The notes below the pieces were generated by a model. That model did not search any database, was not told where the DNA came from, and worked only from the letters and a program-made list of their open reading frames with translations. This document shows, in pieces, positions 1 to 12,200 of a DNA stretch of 64,000 nt. This DNA is from Amblyornis subalaris (Eukaryota > Chordata > Aves > Passeriformes > Ptilonorhynchidae). Within the stretch, counting starts at the first letter, position 1; each line of letters starts with the position of its first letter. Made by a program: the position numbers and the translations under genes. The DNA lies in the NCBI GenBank assembly GCA_018881555.1, contig JACAXG010000053.1, positions 955,895 to 1,019,894 on the forward strand, written 5' to 3'.

Positions 1-14
1 CACACACACACACA
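1..14. repeat. (CA)7 microsatellite, cut by window edge
   Basis: Seven perfect CA units start the window, so the array probably continues upstream of position 1. It has no associated gene signal and is a simple length-variable dinucleotide repeat. Confidence 0.9.
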
Positions 15-3000
15 GTGGAAAATACCTGCCTTTTGCTCACTGTATACACTAACAGCTTATGAAGACAGTAATTAAAAAAAAATAAAGTAAAATCTGGATT
101 CATATTGAAAGTTTTATATTTGACTCACAGAGAACACATAATGGAAATATATTTTGTTAAAAATATTATTTGGGTGTCAGTATTATCTGTTTATATTACA
201 TCTTAAGTGTGTTTTGTATTTGATTTTAAATTTACAATTACTGTTTCTTTTAGACTAATCTCAACAGGTTCAATTGATATTGGAAATAACATTAAAGATC
301 TTTAAACTGAGAAAACAGACCAACAATGTCAGATTATATGAAGGTCCTCAAGTGCCTTTCTTATTCTGACAAATAGGAAGATAAGCAAAAATTTAGGAAG
401 TCTGAAATTAGACATTTGATCATTTACATTCCATCCAAGGATTTATAAATTATAAAATCACAATGATATAACTATGTAGCCACCTTTTCATTCCTCCTGA
501 GCCCGAAACAAAGTGAGAATAAGGAGTACAGCCTTTCCTTCCACTTCACAATCTGAAATGTATTCAAAGGAGAATACAGTGCTATATAATTGCAATTGTC
601 AGTGGGATTTGCAGAATATTAATTACTGCTTTTTGAATTGTTAACCATTAGTGACTCATAGGACATGTCTACTTGAAATTATTCAACCTGCAAATATTAA
701 ATTAAAAAATATAGACTATTAAAATAATCGTGGGGATAGAAAGAAACCTAATTCCTTTTCTATGGCAACTTAGAATTTAGTGAAAATAATGGAAATATCT
801 GTAAATTTCTAAGTTTTTATGAGCATGTAGGCAAAGCAAAATGCCTATAAAAGGGTGATTATGGGATTTAGGTCAGGTTTTGTGACTAATATTAATGCAA
901 TGAGGATGAGCACCAGTCTGTTAGATTTGAGGAGAATATGCTTCTTGTCTCTTTATTCTTACTTTAGCAAAGGAAATAAAAATCATGGCATTTCTCTTAC
1001 TCTGCTGAGTAAACCAAACATATCAATACNAAAGAAAAAAACCTTAATTTCTAGTCTGTGTATCCCCTAATTCTGAAAGGGAATGATTTAAGTAAAAACA
1101 AAACCTTTTGTCTTTATGTAAAGCTGATGTGAAACAAGCCTCTTGAGACACTTTGGATTAGCAGTTATTGATCCAGTGTGCAGCCACTACTATTCAAATG
1201 AATGCACAGGTTTGATAGGTGTGCAAGTGTGATGTATGTAGTAAATACCTAAGGAAAACTACATTTGCTCTGTAATTAGGCAGGACATTTTCTCCTCACC
1301 TTCTTTCTTCTTGGACTCTGGCGCATGGATCAGTGCTCAGCGACTAATTCACCTCAAGGCAGTTTTCATTCATTTTGAGCCAAACTGGTGAGCAGATTTC
1401 AAGACAAAAACAGGGAAAAGATGCAGATTTACCCTGCTTAAAGTAATCATTCCAGCAGCTGTTTGTTGGAAAGATCTGGCACATGTTAGAGACTTGAGCC
1501 TTATGTATGGGGTGTCACCCTTGCCCTTCCCAGGACTTCACAGCACAGCTGATGGAAGCATGAGTTTGGGACAGGGCACGGCTGGTGCTGGAGCAATGGG
1601 AGCCTTGGGTTGCTGGAGTGTGGCCTTCTGGGATGGGAAAAGGCTTTCCTTGGGACATGCCAAGTCTAGATTCAGGCATCCGAACCAAANGCAAGTGAAA
1701 GGAGGAAACAGACTCTTCTGAGCTGTCAGTAAGAGCCTCCTACCGTAAGTTAAGAGAAGCATCATGCAGCCAGTGTGTTCATATCCTCACTCTTTGTACA
1801 TAATCCCAATGACAATCTGGTGCATTAGATAGTGATGCTGTTAATAATGAAATGTTATTAATCACAGTCATCTTGCTCTCTGCCTTACTTTCTCAGGCCT
1901 GATCTCAGCAATTCTGTATTTTCGCTGCGTTGCCTCCCTGTTTTCCAAAGCAAAGTCCAGCCNATCTCTGTAGGGTTACCATGGAGCTACGTGAATTCCT
2001 TTCCACAGGAGGGAAAGGCTATAGGAGAGTCCTGTCTTCTTTCTTCTCTCCTGCAGCCACTACTACTTCCCTGTGAAGTGTGACTGTGAGGGGAGATCTG
2101 TGTGTCCAAGGAGAGAGGCCGTGGGGAACAGCCCACATTGAGGCACCCTGGAGTGGTGGGAGGAAATGTACAATGTTTAAAGAGACTGAAAAACTCCAGG
2201 AGCAACCTTGGCCCTTTTCATGGGAAATGGATTGAAGCAGGGAAACATGGGAGACATCCATGAAATCCTGCTGGAAGTCGGAGAGAGAAACTTGAGTAAA
2301 ACGAGGAAAAGCAGGAAAGGTGGCATTCGGGAGGATGGGTCTGAGGGGGAGATCCAAGTGGACAGTGGGACTGAAAGGACTGAGACTGATGTTAGTGGAT
2401 GGTCATGGAGTAGTGCCTGGAAGGGGAGGTGTGAGCAGGAACACAGATATTGGAGGTAGTTTTGGGAAATCAGATGCTGGAATGGGGCATCTGGGCAAGC
2501 GAACATGGATCAAGGAATCTGGGACAATACCAGGGGAATGACTGTACAAGAAAAGGAGACAAACTAGGAAAGAGTATATCTGGAAAAGTGGTGTTTGGAT
2601 GAAACATGTAAAACAAAATGCCTGAGTCTGAGGCAAGGAGTGGAGACTTGAGTGAAAAGTCAGACAGAATAGGTAGAAAAGTCTATTTATATTTGAAGAA
2701 AAGTCTCAAGCCATGTTTAACCATTGCTCTGATGTTAGAGAAAAACATATTTTTCAAGCAATGTCTCACTATGTAGTTTGGAGACAGTAAATTGCTACTA
2801 TTGTCAGTTACTCTGTTTTGTGTATCTGTCAATAATAATTCATATTTTAGTCATTATTAATCATGTATTTTGTCCAACTATTTGCTATTAAAATAATAGA
2901 AATTAAGTTTATAAAATGTAATAAAATAACAGATTTAATGCTGGTTTAATTAATATTAGAGAAATATAAGAAGTTATTAGGAAGTTCACAGCTTTGATTC

Positions 3001-5757
3001 TGCTGCATTTGCATACTTAATATAAATATTTCATAAAAGCACCAAATCTGTAAAGATCTGAGTGGTCAGTATGGTCTAATTTGAGCTAAGCCTGCATGCA
3101 GGAGCAAGAAGAAATGTATTAGCAGGAGGCATTTTTTAAGTACATTACTTTAATGATTGTTGGAGTAGGAGCATGTCAATAGACAATTCCTAAAATAAGT
3201 TCTTCTTCATCTAAAAAAACAGAAAGAGAGAACAGTTGTTGGTCTGTGGGTTTGTATTGGTGATTGATACCGAAAAAGTAGTATAAAAAAACCCCCCAAA
3301 ACAATAGAGATGGTTGAAGAAATCAAATATTGCCCTGCCGAGCTAGATTTTGGATCTCTGCCAGAGAGTACCTGCTTCTCAGAACCACCTTCTTCTGAGT
3401 GTAATAATGAATGATTTTTTTATTTTCAAGTTTTGAACTTCAGATCTTGAAGTCTGATTAGTAACCAGTGGGAACATATCACTGAAGATATCAAGTGCTT
3501 GTTGTAAATTTAGACACCTGAACTTAGAAGACACTTCTAATTTTCTTTCTGTGGTTCTATTTCTCTTCTGTTGAATGGGATGGTAATGAACTCTTGTCTC
3601 ATAGTGGTGCAGAAATTAATTTATTGATAGCTATGTAGAGTCAAAAAATTTGATGAGATATTGCAATTTGTTTCCAGAAAATGGTTTGAAAGGTTTAACA
3701 ATGAGGAGGAAAGAGGATATTGAGAATTTGTCATTAAACAAGTACTACCCATTATATGATTGAATGCAGCAGGGATTCCAGGGGAAAGAATACTATATTA
3801 GCATGTCAATAAAACATGCATGTGCAAAGGGGTTAGAATATTCAGGACTCAGTTAGTTTAGCAATACTCTAAGTGTTCGTTTAGAATGGTTGGTTGGTAT
3901 CCAATAAGTCTGTCTTTTCTCATGGTTTGTGTTCAATGGAGGAAAAATTAATTTTTCCTTTACACAGGCACAACTGAAGGCACAACTAAGCAGATATANG
4001 TATAACAGAGGGATTTGCTAATTCCTCACTTACAAATCGTGAATCCATTGACATCCATGGGAAACTTGAAGCCAATTATTAGTAAAAGGATTTCACTCCA
4101 AGAGATTTTTATTTTTCTTTTTAGATTTTAGAATGTTAAAACACAGNCACAGAAATTAAAGATTTTATATTTTAAATAAATATACAAGACTGTGTCTTGG
4201 AGGCTGTTCAGATTTAAAAAATACCATATTTTTTAATGTTTTTAGTTTTCCCATTGTTAATAACTTCTAATTCCAGTGAGAAACATAGCTACTTTTATAT
4301 ACATTTCTCTGTCTTTAGAATAAGATTGAGAGTTATTTTTTTTCCTTGATAACCTACACTGTAGNATGTGCAGGGAGTTAAAAATCACTGAAACATACCG
4401 TGAATATTTGAACGTGTATTAAAAAAAAANAAAAAAATAGAATAATAGACATTTCAGGCCTGATTCTGTAAATTCTAGCATATAATTTTATTCTTTTAAA
4501 ACAGCCATTTCAATTTTGACTTCATGTAGGCCTTCCTTAGGTATGCGCTTCCTGCCTCCCTTGTTGCCATTCACCTCATCTGGCATGACTTTTGGCCAGC
4601 TTGGTCAGCAGCTGGCTTAGCCCCTCTACATTCCGTGTCTCACCGACTTTTCTGTTCCTCACCAACTCTGTTTGAATGTTTTTATTTAATGAATTATTTT
4701 TGTCTAGTGAAAGATAATACACTAATTGGATTGTTTATTTTAATTACGTAGCACAGGCATTTGTAAGGGTACAGCATTAAGCCCAACATGGAAAGTAGGT
4801 GGTGTTGAGGTGGCATTGAGATACAACGATGGGGATCACAGCAACAAATGTCATCAACTGACAGGTGTTTTCATTTTGCCACTGATGTGTGTGAAGGAAC
4901 AAAGCCAATCAACCATTCAAGCACACAAGAGAAATACAAGATTGTTGCTCTGTTATTGAGCACAAAACTTAAACACGCAATTCAAGTCCTTCAGCAGAGG
5001 AGTCACATGCTAAAGTAACTGGACAAATCNTTTTCAAAATCTGAGTCTAGCTATTTACTGCCCAAGAGAGATTTCTCATCCCACTCTGACATGCTCTTTC
5101 AGAGGAGACTGTTGGTTATATAGAATAGTCAAGTTGAATTTAGCTTCTTCTTACTGGCAAGTCAAAGTTTGACTTTAGAGTTCAGATAATGTATAGCAAA
5201 AACTTTGCCTGTTATTATTAACTGATTTAACTACTAACTGATTAAGAAACACTTCTCTAAATATTGAAGGTATATATTTTTCTTTTACTGTTTCAAAGAC
5301 GTTTGAAAGTGACATTTCACTATTTCTTCTTTTAGAAAAAGTACAGACAGTGCTATCTTTTTCTAGTGAAATGCTTTGAATTTATTGAAATAGGACAGAA
5401 CAGTTACCTATGTAATCACATTAATTTATAGGGAGACATTTTTCTTTCATTGTTCGTAACACGTGAAATTGAGCAGAGCATGTCAGAAGCGGTAATGATT
5501 TGGGGAATTGTTATCTATTCAACACTTCAATGTTCTGGTTAATTATTTAAGAGAGAAAAAAGGAAGAAGATATGGAGCTAAGAGAATGCCAATTTCTTTG
5601 CCACCTTGAGTGCAAAATATTAGTGAGTAATCTAGCAATACAAAATTCTATTTACAAAATACACCCTTGGTCTGAATCCTCTTTTTTTTGTCCTTACCTC
5701 ACCCATTCATTTCCTTTCACCTAGAAACCAAAGACCTGAACTACACCCTTCCTTCTA
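15..5757. other. AT-rich non-coding DNA, no gene recognised
   Basis: No open frame here carries a recognisable domain. Two locally GC-richer patches stand out. At about 1490-1750 short frames overlap on both strands, and 2208-2680 is the purine-skewed block listed separately. A broken A-run with one N lies near 4421-4437. A pyrimidine-rich stretch near 4530-4680 gives no recognisable repeat. The rest is featureless at the level of reading by eye, and ancient diverged repeats could be hidden in it. Confidence 0.6.
2208..2680 (+). other. Purine-skewed block on the plus strand
   Basis: The plus strand is strongly enriched for G and A over about 470 bases, with many GGGA, GGAA and GAGA words and no clean repeat unit. 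The complementary strand is therefore pyrimidine-rich and poor in TAA, TAG and TGA. That explains the cluster of overlapping minus-strand open frames between 2019 and 2636 in different frames, so I do not call them genes. The block could be a decayed minisatellite, a degenerate repeat or a strand-asymmetric regulatory tract. Nothing identifies which. Confidence 0.5.
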
Positions 5758-5761
5758 TTTA

Positions 5762-6370
5762 CGCGTTCTGACAGCTTTCCACAATGAGATGACAGGTTTG
5801 GTGGATGAGGGGAGAGCAGTGAGTATTATTTATCTCGACTTTAACAAGACTTTTGAGGCTTCCTCTCAGCATCATCATAGACAGGCTGATGAAGTATGGC
5901 TTAAATGAGTGGACAGTGAGGTGGGCTGAGAACTGGCTGAACATCTGTGCCCTGAGGTTTGTGCAGAGTGGTATGATATTCAACAAAAGGAAGTGCCAAG
6001 TCCTGCCCATGGGGAGGAACAACACCAGTGCAGACCAGGGCTGGCTAGAAGGCAACTCTGCAAATATTTGATGGGAAGGAATCCAGAGGCAACCAGACTC
6101 TTCTCAGTGGTGACCTCTGACAGGGCAGATGCCAATGGACACAAAACAAAACTCATCAGATTCCTTATGAACACAAAAGGTGCTTTTATACTGTGAGGAT
6201 AAACACTGGGAGAGGTTTCCCAGAGAGGCTGTGAAGTATCCATCCCTGGAGATATTCAAAATCTGACTGGACACAGCCCTGAACAATCTGCTCTCACTGA
6301 TGCTGCTCTGGGCAGGGAGATGGGCTAAGATATCCATGGAGTTGCCTCATCATCTCTGTGAGTCTGTGAC
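5762..6370 (+). mobile_element. CR1 LINE fragment, ORF2 reverse transcriptase to 3' end, internally deleted
   Basis: Translation from 5762 gives a CR1 reverse-transcriptase segment, including NEMTGLVDEGRAV and then the YLDF motif at 5831-5842. A frameshift follows, and the match resumes in the frame at 5853 with KYGLNEWTVRWAENWLN. Around 5980-6040 the FNKRKCQVLPMGRNN segment lies downstream of the catalytic YADD region, which is missing. From about 6080 the frame reads RLFSVVTSDRADANGHK, and near 6200-6260 it reads ERFPREAVKYPSLEIFK, as in the CR1 C-terminus. A decayed TCTGTGAGTCTGTGAC at about 6355-6370 fits the CR1 3' terminal repeat. So this copy is 5'-truncated, has lost at least two internal blocks and is frameshifted. 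It is dead, and the small frames in it are debris. Confidence 0.9.
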
Positions 6371-8764
6371 ATGGACTGCAGATAAGGCTTGTAATACGTC
6401 TCCGTGAAAGACTGATCAGAACTGAGGCAGATTCTTGTCCCTGTTAAAAATTTCTTTCTCTTCTTACCCAAAATTCTTCATTTTCCATACTTTGGGAAGA
6501 TTACTCCTGTGTGTTTTTTGTTTTCTTGTTTTTCTTGTCATGTTCTTGTTGCTTGTCAGAGAAAAAATGGTCACAGGAGGCCTAATCAAATGATCATGTT
6601 TGGAGACCATATGTTGCTTCACTACCAGTTAGTTCATCTCTGTATTGTGCCTTACCTGGTGAAGACAATGAATTTAGTTTTTATTTGCCTTTGAGTTGGT
6701 ATATGCACCATGTATCTAAAATTTTTTTGAAAAGGCAAGTAAGGTAATGCTGTTAATTTTCTTTATTTTTATTATCATATCAGAAGTTCCAGACACAAAA
6801 AAAAATACTGGAGGGAGAGAGAAAAACCAATTTCTCTGTGCATTCACAGTCATGTGTTGAGTCTGCCTTTATGCAAGCATTGGGACAGAAGCTGAGTGTG
6901 CTACAGGCAAGGATCTGTGTATCACTCCTTCATTTTTAAGCAGTTTTCCTGAGAGATTTTCTGAGAATGTTTTGTATCTAAAGAAGGAACAATCAAAAGG
7001 TTTTCAGACCAGATACTAAACAGTTAATGGAATACATTCATTATGTCTTATTTCTAGAAAAACAAAAATTTCTAGAAAAACCAAAGGAAAATCTGTCATG
7101 AATAAGTTGAAAAGCAATCATTCTAACCTTCAGTTAAAAACTAATGTTTAATCTTACTTTGTATTCTTCTTAAAAGGATGTGAGAATATTCTAGCTTTAG
7201 ATTTTTTGAAAGTATTGTTTTGCGTGAATTTTCTTTTTTTTTTCTATTTTCACTTTTTTTTCCTTACTTGTAGAGCACAGTAGAGAGGAAAGGTATTAAA
7301 TTTACTCATAAATCACAGAAATGCCATTTATACTTAGAGTTCAGGAGTAATAGCTCCTCCATTCTGGCCTTGATATCACCTGGTTTTGTAGCTTCTCTTA
7401 AAATGTCAACATTTGCTATAAATTACCCCAGAATCATGCTTGCAGTATTTCTCAATAGCTAAAATAAGAAAGAGTAGCAGTATTTCAGATAATGTAGTGC
7501 TTACATGGTTAGAAAAAGTCCACCATAGCTGATACCTTCAGGATTCGCATAAATCATAAAAGGCTAGGGAGTAGTAATCAGAAAGGATCAGACGAAATAC
7601 ATACATGGTTAGAATTCAGGTTGGTGACATACTGTTAATTTTCATGTTTAAAAAGCAATAATAAGTTTGGGTTAGAAAAGTGATAAGATGTTAGGAGATT
7701 TAGTCTTTCCTTTATTGTTGCCTGAGATTTTGAATTATAGGACACTTCCAGTTTTGCAAGATTTTTTTTCTAATGTTCAGTGTAATCATTAATATTTACC
7801 TGAAAATTATTCTTTATGAAGTCATTAAAAAAAGTCTTTAATAATATTTCACTGAAACTTAACATTTATTCCAAGGAGTTAGAGAGGAGACAAGAGGGAT
7901 AAAAAGATATCCATGTCTCTTTGAAGTCAATCAGCATTAATCTTACAATTTACTCATGACCACAATTTCTTTGTGGGGTTTGGTTTTTTTTTTTTAGTTT
8001 TATTTATTTAAACTATTATATAAACCAGAAGTAAATCTAAGCAAAGGTATAGGAACAGAAATGAGGAAGTCTATTGGGATACACAGCTATTCTGATACAC
8101 TCCAAGATCCTTTTCCTCTGAGGAATTGGTGCCGTTCATAATAATATCAGAAGAAATATTGTAATATGATTGTAGTGGAAATAGAAAGGAGCCCTCATTT
8201 TGAAGAGCCTGTAAGACCAGTTTTTTTCACTCTGTGTATAAGCAGACAGTAATTAGTGTAGCTCAGAGAAAAAAGAAAAGTGTTTCCATATTGGCACTTT
8301 AATGTTCAGTAGGTTTTGTTTGCTTGTTCTTCAAGCTAGTAACAAGCATCAGAGTGTTCACTACAGGTTTTCCAACATGATAGAATTATTTCATACCCTC
8401 CACCACAGGTATGTTTAGCTCTGCAAAGATAACATGAACAAACCTTCACTGTATATTGTGTGACCATTATCCATTGACTAACATTCTATTGTTCAGTATA
8501 GAAATGCTTTCTCTCCTCGAAGTTGATTCATTTTCTTCAGGCAATGAGTTTATCTTGTCCCTGGCACTTTACTAAAAGAACTGGATGTGCTGTAATTGTT
8601 CTGCATGACAAACTGAGGGTGCATGTTTTGTAAATAATTGTCTTTCTCATTTGGGCATTACCTTCTTTTTGCATGTTTGTCAAAGTTCCATACTTTCCAA
8701 CCAGGCTCTTTCAGTTATTCCACATGTGGAGGGATATCAAATTTACCTCTATGAAGATGGTTGA
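6371..8764. other. AT-rich non-coding DNA, no gene recognised
   Basis: Only short chance frames occur here, such as a 61-codon frame at 6509-6694 with no domain. Several T-runs are present, for example near 7228-7262 and 7987-7997. I see no recognisable repeat, RNA gene or regulatory signature. Confidence 0.6.
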
Positions 8765-9270
8765 TGTTACGTGAGATTCCTGATTTAGCAGAACAGTACA
8801 AAATATATTCCATAACATGTTAAGTTACACTTAACAAAATACAGCAATATATACAGTTCAGTCCCAAGGGCAATGCAAGTCCCATTGCCCAGCTCTATAA
8901 TACTCTCACCATCACGTGCTGGGCATCCCCCCTCATCAGGAAGGTATATATGTTGCTTGAAGCCAGCTCAAGCCTGTTGAGCTCTTTGAAATTCTTTTGT
9001 TAATTTTTCAGGTTTTATACTCTTTGTTGGGCTAAGCCACGGCTTCCCCAGGTGTTCAATCCCCCCATATTGATCTGGCTAATGCAGGGAGACATTCCTG
9101 CTCTTCTAATGAACTCAGGGAGCAACATTTACACCTATTGATCCACTCAGCTGTTGATAGCTGTTTACCTGAAAAAAGGCCACCCTTTGGTCCCCTTGGT
9201 GCCAAGTTGGCTTCTAAACAACAGCTGTGGTCAGTTAAACCCTGCATTATTCCACGAGCTTCATGTAACA
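8765..9270 (-). mobile_element. Solo LTR of an endogenous retrovirus
   Basis: A GC-richer block stands out from AT-rich flanks and has inverted ends. On the plus strand it begins TGTTACGTGA and finishes CATGTAACA, giving the TG...CA ends and short terminal inverted repeat of retroviral LTRs. On the minus strand a TATA-like word (GAGTATAAAACC, reverse of about 9011-9022) lies roughly mid-element, consistent with a U3 promoter in that orientation. No gag, pol or env remnant or primer-binding site adjoins it, so it is probably a solo LTR left by recombination. The 5-bp flanks (GTTGA and TCTCC) do not match, so no target-site duplication is visible. A short minus-strand open frame inside it (9056-9271) is not a gene. 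I cannot name the family. Confidence 0.7.
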
Positions 9271-12200
9271 TCTCCTAGCACATCTCCTCTCAGCCTTCTT
9301 CCATTCTAGGGCTTTATTGGTCAGTCATAATGNTTTTAGAAAAGGGTCTTGTTATAAAGTCTGGATGACAAGAAAGTCACATAGCGTTTTGCAGTGAACT
9401 TAAATGAGGACAGGATTTCATTTCAGGAACATGTTCTTCTGTTTCTAAAGGCCAGAAACAGCCACACACAATAAATAAAGTTGGATTCCTCAGCTGATTT
9501 CTATAGTACTCATGTATTTGCCAGATGAAGAAGACGTTTGAATATAAGAGCTAAAGTAAAAGGACTTGATATAACTAACAAAAAATCCAGTGTATGTTTG
9601 GAAATAAAGCTGTTTTATTGCTTTATCATGNAGACTTTTGAAATGTCAGCGTACTTCTTTGGTACTTCCAAGATAATCCTAATAGCCCAGAGAAAAGTAG
9701 ACTAGCTTCTATTTATGTCAGACCTGTGGACATCATTTGTAGATCCGGAGCAGTTCTTGCATGGCTGTTGCAATGTCAGCGATGATTTCCCACACGTCTC
9801 CTCAGAACAAGCTTCTGCTGCAGCGTATCCTTTCTCTTCTTCCTTCTCTGTGCACAAAGACATGCACACCCATACAAGAACATGTATAAAAATAGATGAC
9901 CCAAAAATCTCTCTACTCCANTTTCTACTTCAGCTTGACTTGTGTTTGTTGTCTTTACTTCAACTTAACTCATGCATATTATTTCNTAAGTAAAAAATTA
10001 TTTTTAGTAGGTAAAAACACTTAAAAATATTTGTGAAAATTTTTTATANGTTCCAAGTGATTTTAAAAGAAGAGTGGCTTGAAGGAAAGGTTTTGTTTCA
10101 TAGCTTTAAGGCTTCCCTTTTTGGATTAACAATAGATAGTGTGCTCTCCATGAAGATATGCATTTGTTACTTGTGAAACAGATATACTGTTAATACAGTT
10201 TCTAACTGCAGATAATTAGTGTTTGCATCTGTGTGTGCATGGGTGTGTGAGCTCTTCCCTCCTTGAGGTTTCTTGCTGTTCTGAAATAATGCAAATTCTC
10301 GTTGCTTGTTTGCCAAGAAATTTGGTGGTATCGAGCTATATCAGAATGTCAGTGACTGCCTCTCTTCTCATTAATATAATTGGAAGTAGGTTACATCAGA
10401 TACTCTCAAGACACGAAGCAGACATGCTAAAAAATGCACATGCTATTTTCAGAACTTTTCTCCNGTGGTGGGAATGTAGAATATTTCTGAATTATGTGAT
10501 GAAAAGATAGCTTATTTCCATTCTGCCATTTTTTTTTCCTCTTTCCTTTTTATTTATTTCCCCATCTAATGTGTTTGCCCAAGCTCCAGAGTTGAGCAGA
10601 GAAAAGACAAGAATTAAATGATCAAGCTTCATTCCTACTACTATATGCTTTCTTCTCCTAGTATTTGACTGTAGGGTAGCTGGAACTTTTAAGGTACATT
10701 AGATAACCAGAAAACTCAGGACACAGTCTTTGACAAATGATGCCACAGTCAAACAATTACCCTTTGCCAACAAATCAGAGATATAACATAGGCATCAATA
10801 AGTTCTCTGTGACAAATGCAAAAGAAATGATAACCAGAAAGTCTGTCATCCATGCAGAAACCTTATGAATTTTATTATCAGAGCAATAAAAACACATTTT
10901 CTGTGGTGTCACGTCTTAAATCTCTCTTTATATATCAGTGTGGTTAATATTTTTGAATAAAAATTAATTTTGATGCTCTGTTACCCATTGGGAAGTAGAA
11001 TATCCCATCACTCTTGTGAATTATTCATGCTTGTGGTAGCAGAATTGTTGATGTTAGTTTCTCTAACTTNATAATCCTCGAGTAGTCCCAACAATTGCAT
11101 GGGTTTTGAAACGACAGCATTTATTCCCCTTGTCAAATGCAGTCTCCAAACCTCTGTCTGTAAACAAGGGATCTAAGCCTGAGTCTGTCAACCTCAGCAC
11201 TACCACGTTCACTCACTAGAGACCACAGCCATGGATCACGAGAGCCCCAGGTTTTACAACACTTAAATTAATTTTTTTTCTTTTTAGGACTCAGAGAAAA
11301 TTTCAGCACCTTCTTTTCTTGGGGCTTTCCCATAATCTTACCTCAAGGGCCAGTCTAAAAGTCTTAGCTTGAAAGTCAGGTCCTGAAAGAAACAGGATCA
11401 GAGAACTGTGCATGGCAAAAGCGTAGAGCCTGAGATGTTTCTGTGCAGCACTTTTTGTCAACCTAATTGACTGGGAAAAAATTATTATGAAATTGCTGGA
11501 GAGTCTGAGGGCTCATAGGTCAAGTGGACCTCAAGGTACNATTTCTGTGAAACAGCAACAGATGGAAGGCATGTGTCTTGGAATCCTGCCAAAATCATAA
11601 TGATGGTGATGGGCAGGCACCCACTGAGAACAAATAGCTTTGTAGCTGCCTAGATTTCATAAAAACTGCTATAAACAATGCTGGTTTAGGGGAAAAAAAA
11701 AGACTCAGTATTTTGATATTGAAATAGAACCTAAAATATTATTTCAAAGCATCTCTTTAAAAAAAATGTTTATTTGTACTTGTGGAAAAAACAAAAGATA
11801 GATGCTTACTGTTGGTTAAGGCATCTATAATTGTATCAAATTAAAACCATCTATAACTTTATTATAANTAATTTTTTCATTAATGATTCCTAAATGTTTT
11901 TGACAATGCTAATAACCTTCTTCTAGACATAGACCCAAAATACTAGCAATTTTCAGGTCATTTTGGAAAAAAACCTACATACGCTTTACACAATTTTTAT
12001 ATATTTGACTGCTATTTCTTCTTTTCTTTACTTATTCTGTGACCTTGATCTGTCTACTGAACAATATAATGTAATATTTATCCTAATTTTGTACATTTTT
12101 TTTAATAGAAGATACATAATATCTCTGTGGCAAAGAGATATAAGATGAAAAATTGAAATAAGGAGCTGCATTAAGCTCAATAACCCTTATATATCTTGAT

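Noticed and set aside
2019..2636. Three overlapping minus-strand open frames of 77-112 codons
   Set aside because: They are in different frames and lie opposite a purine-skewed plus strand, which depletes stop codons on the minus strand. No domain or start context supports a gene.
9715..9993. Plus-strand 92-codon frame
   Set aside because: No domain, ends in N-containing low-complexity codons, and has a normal length for a chance frame.
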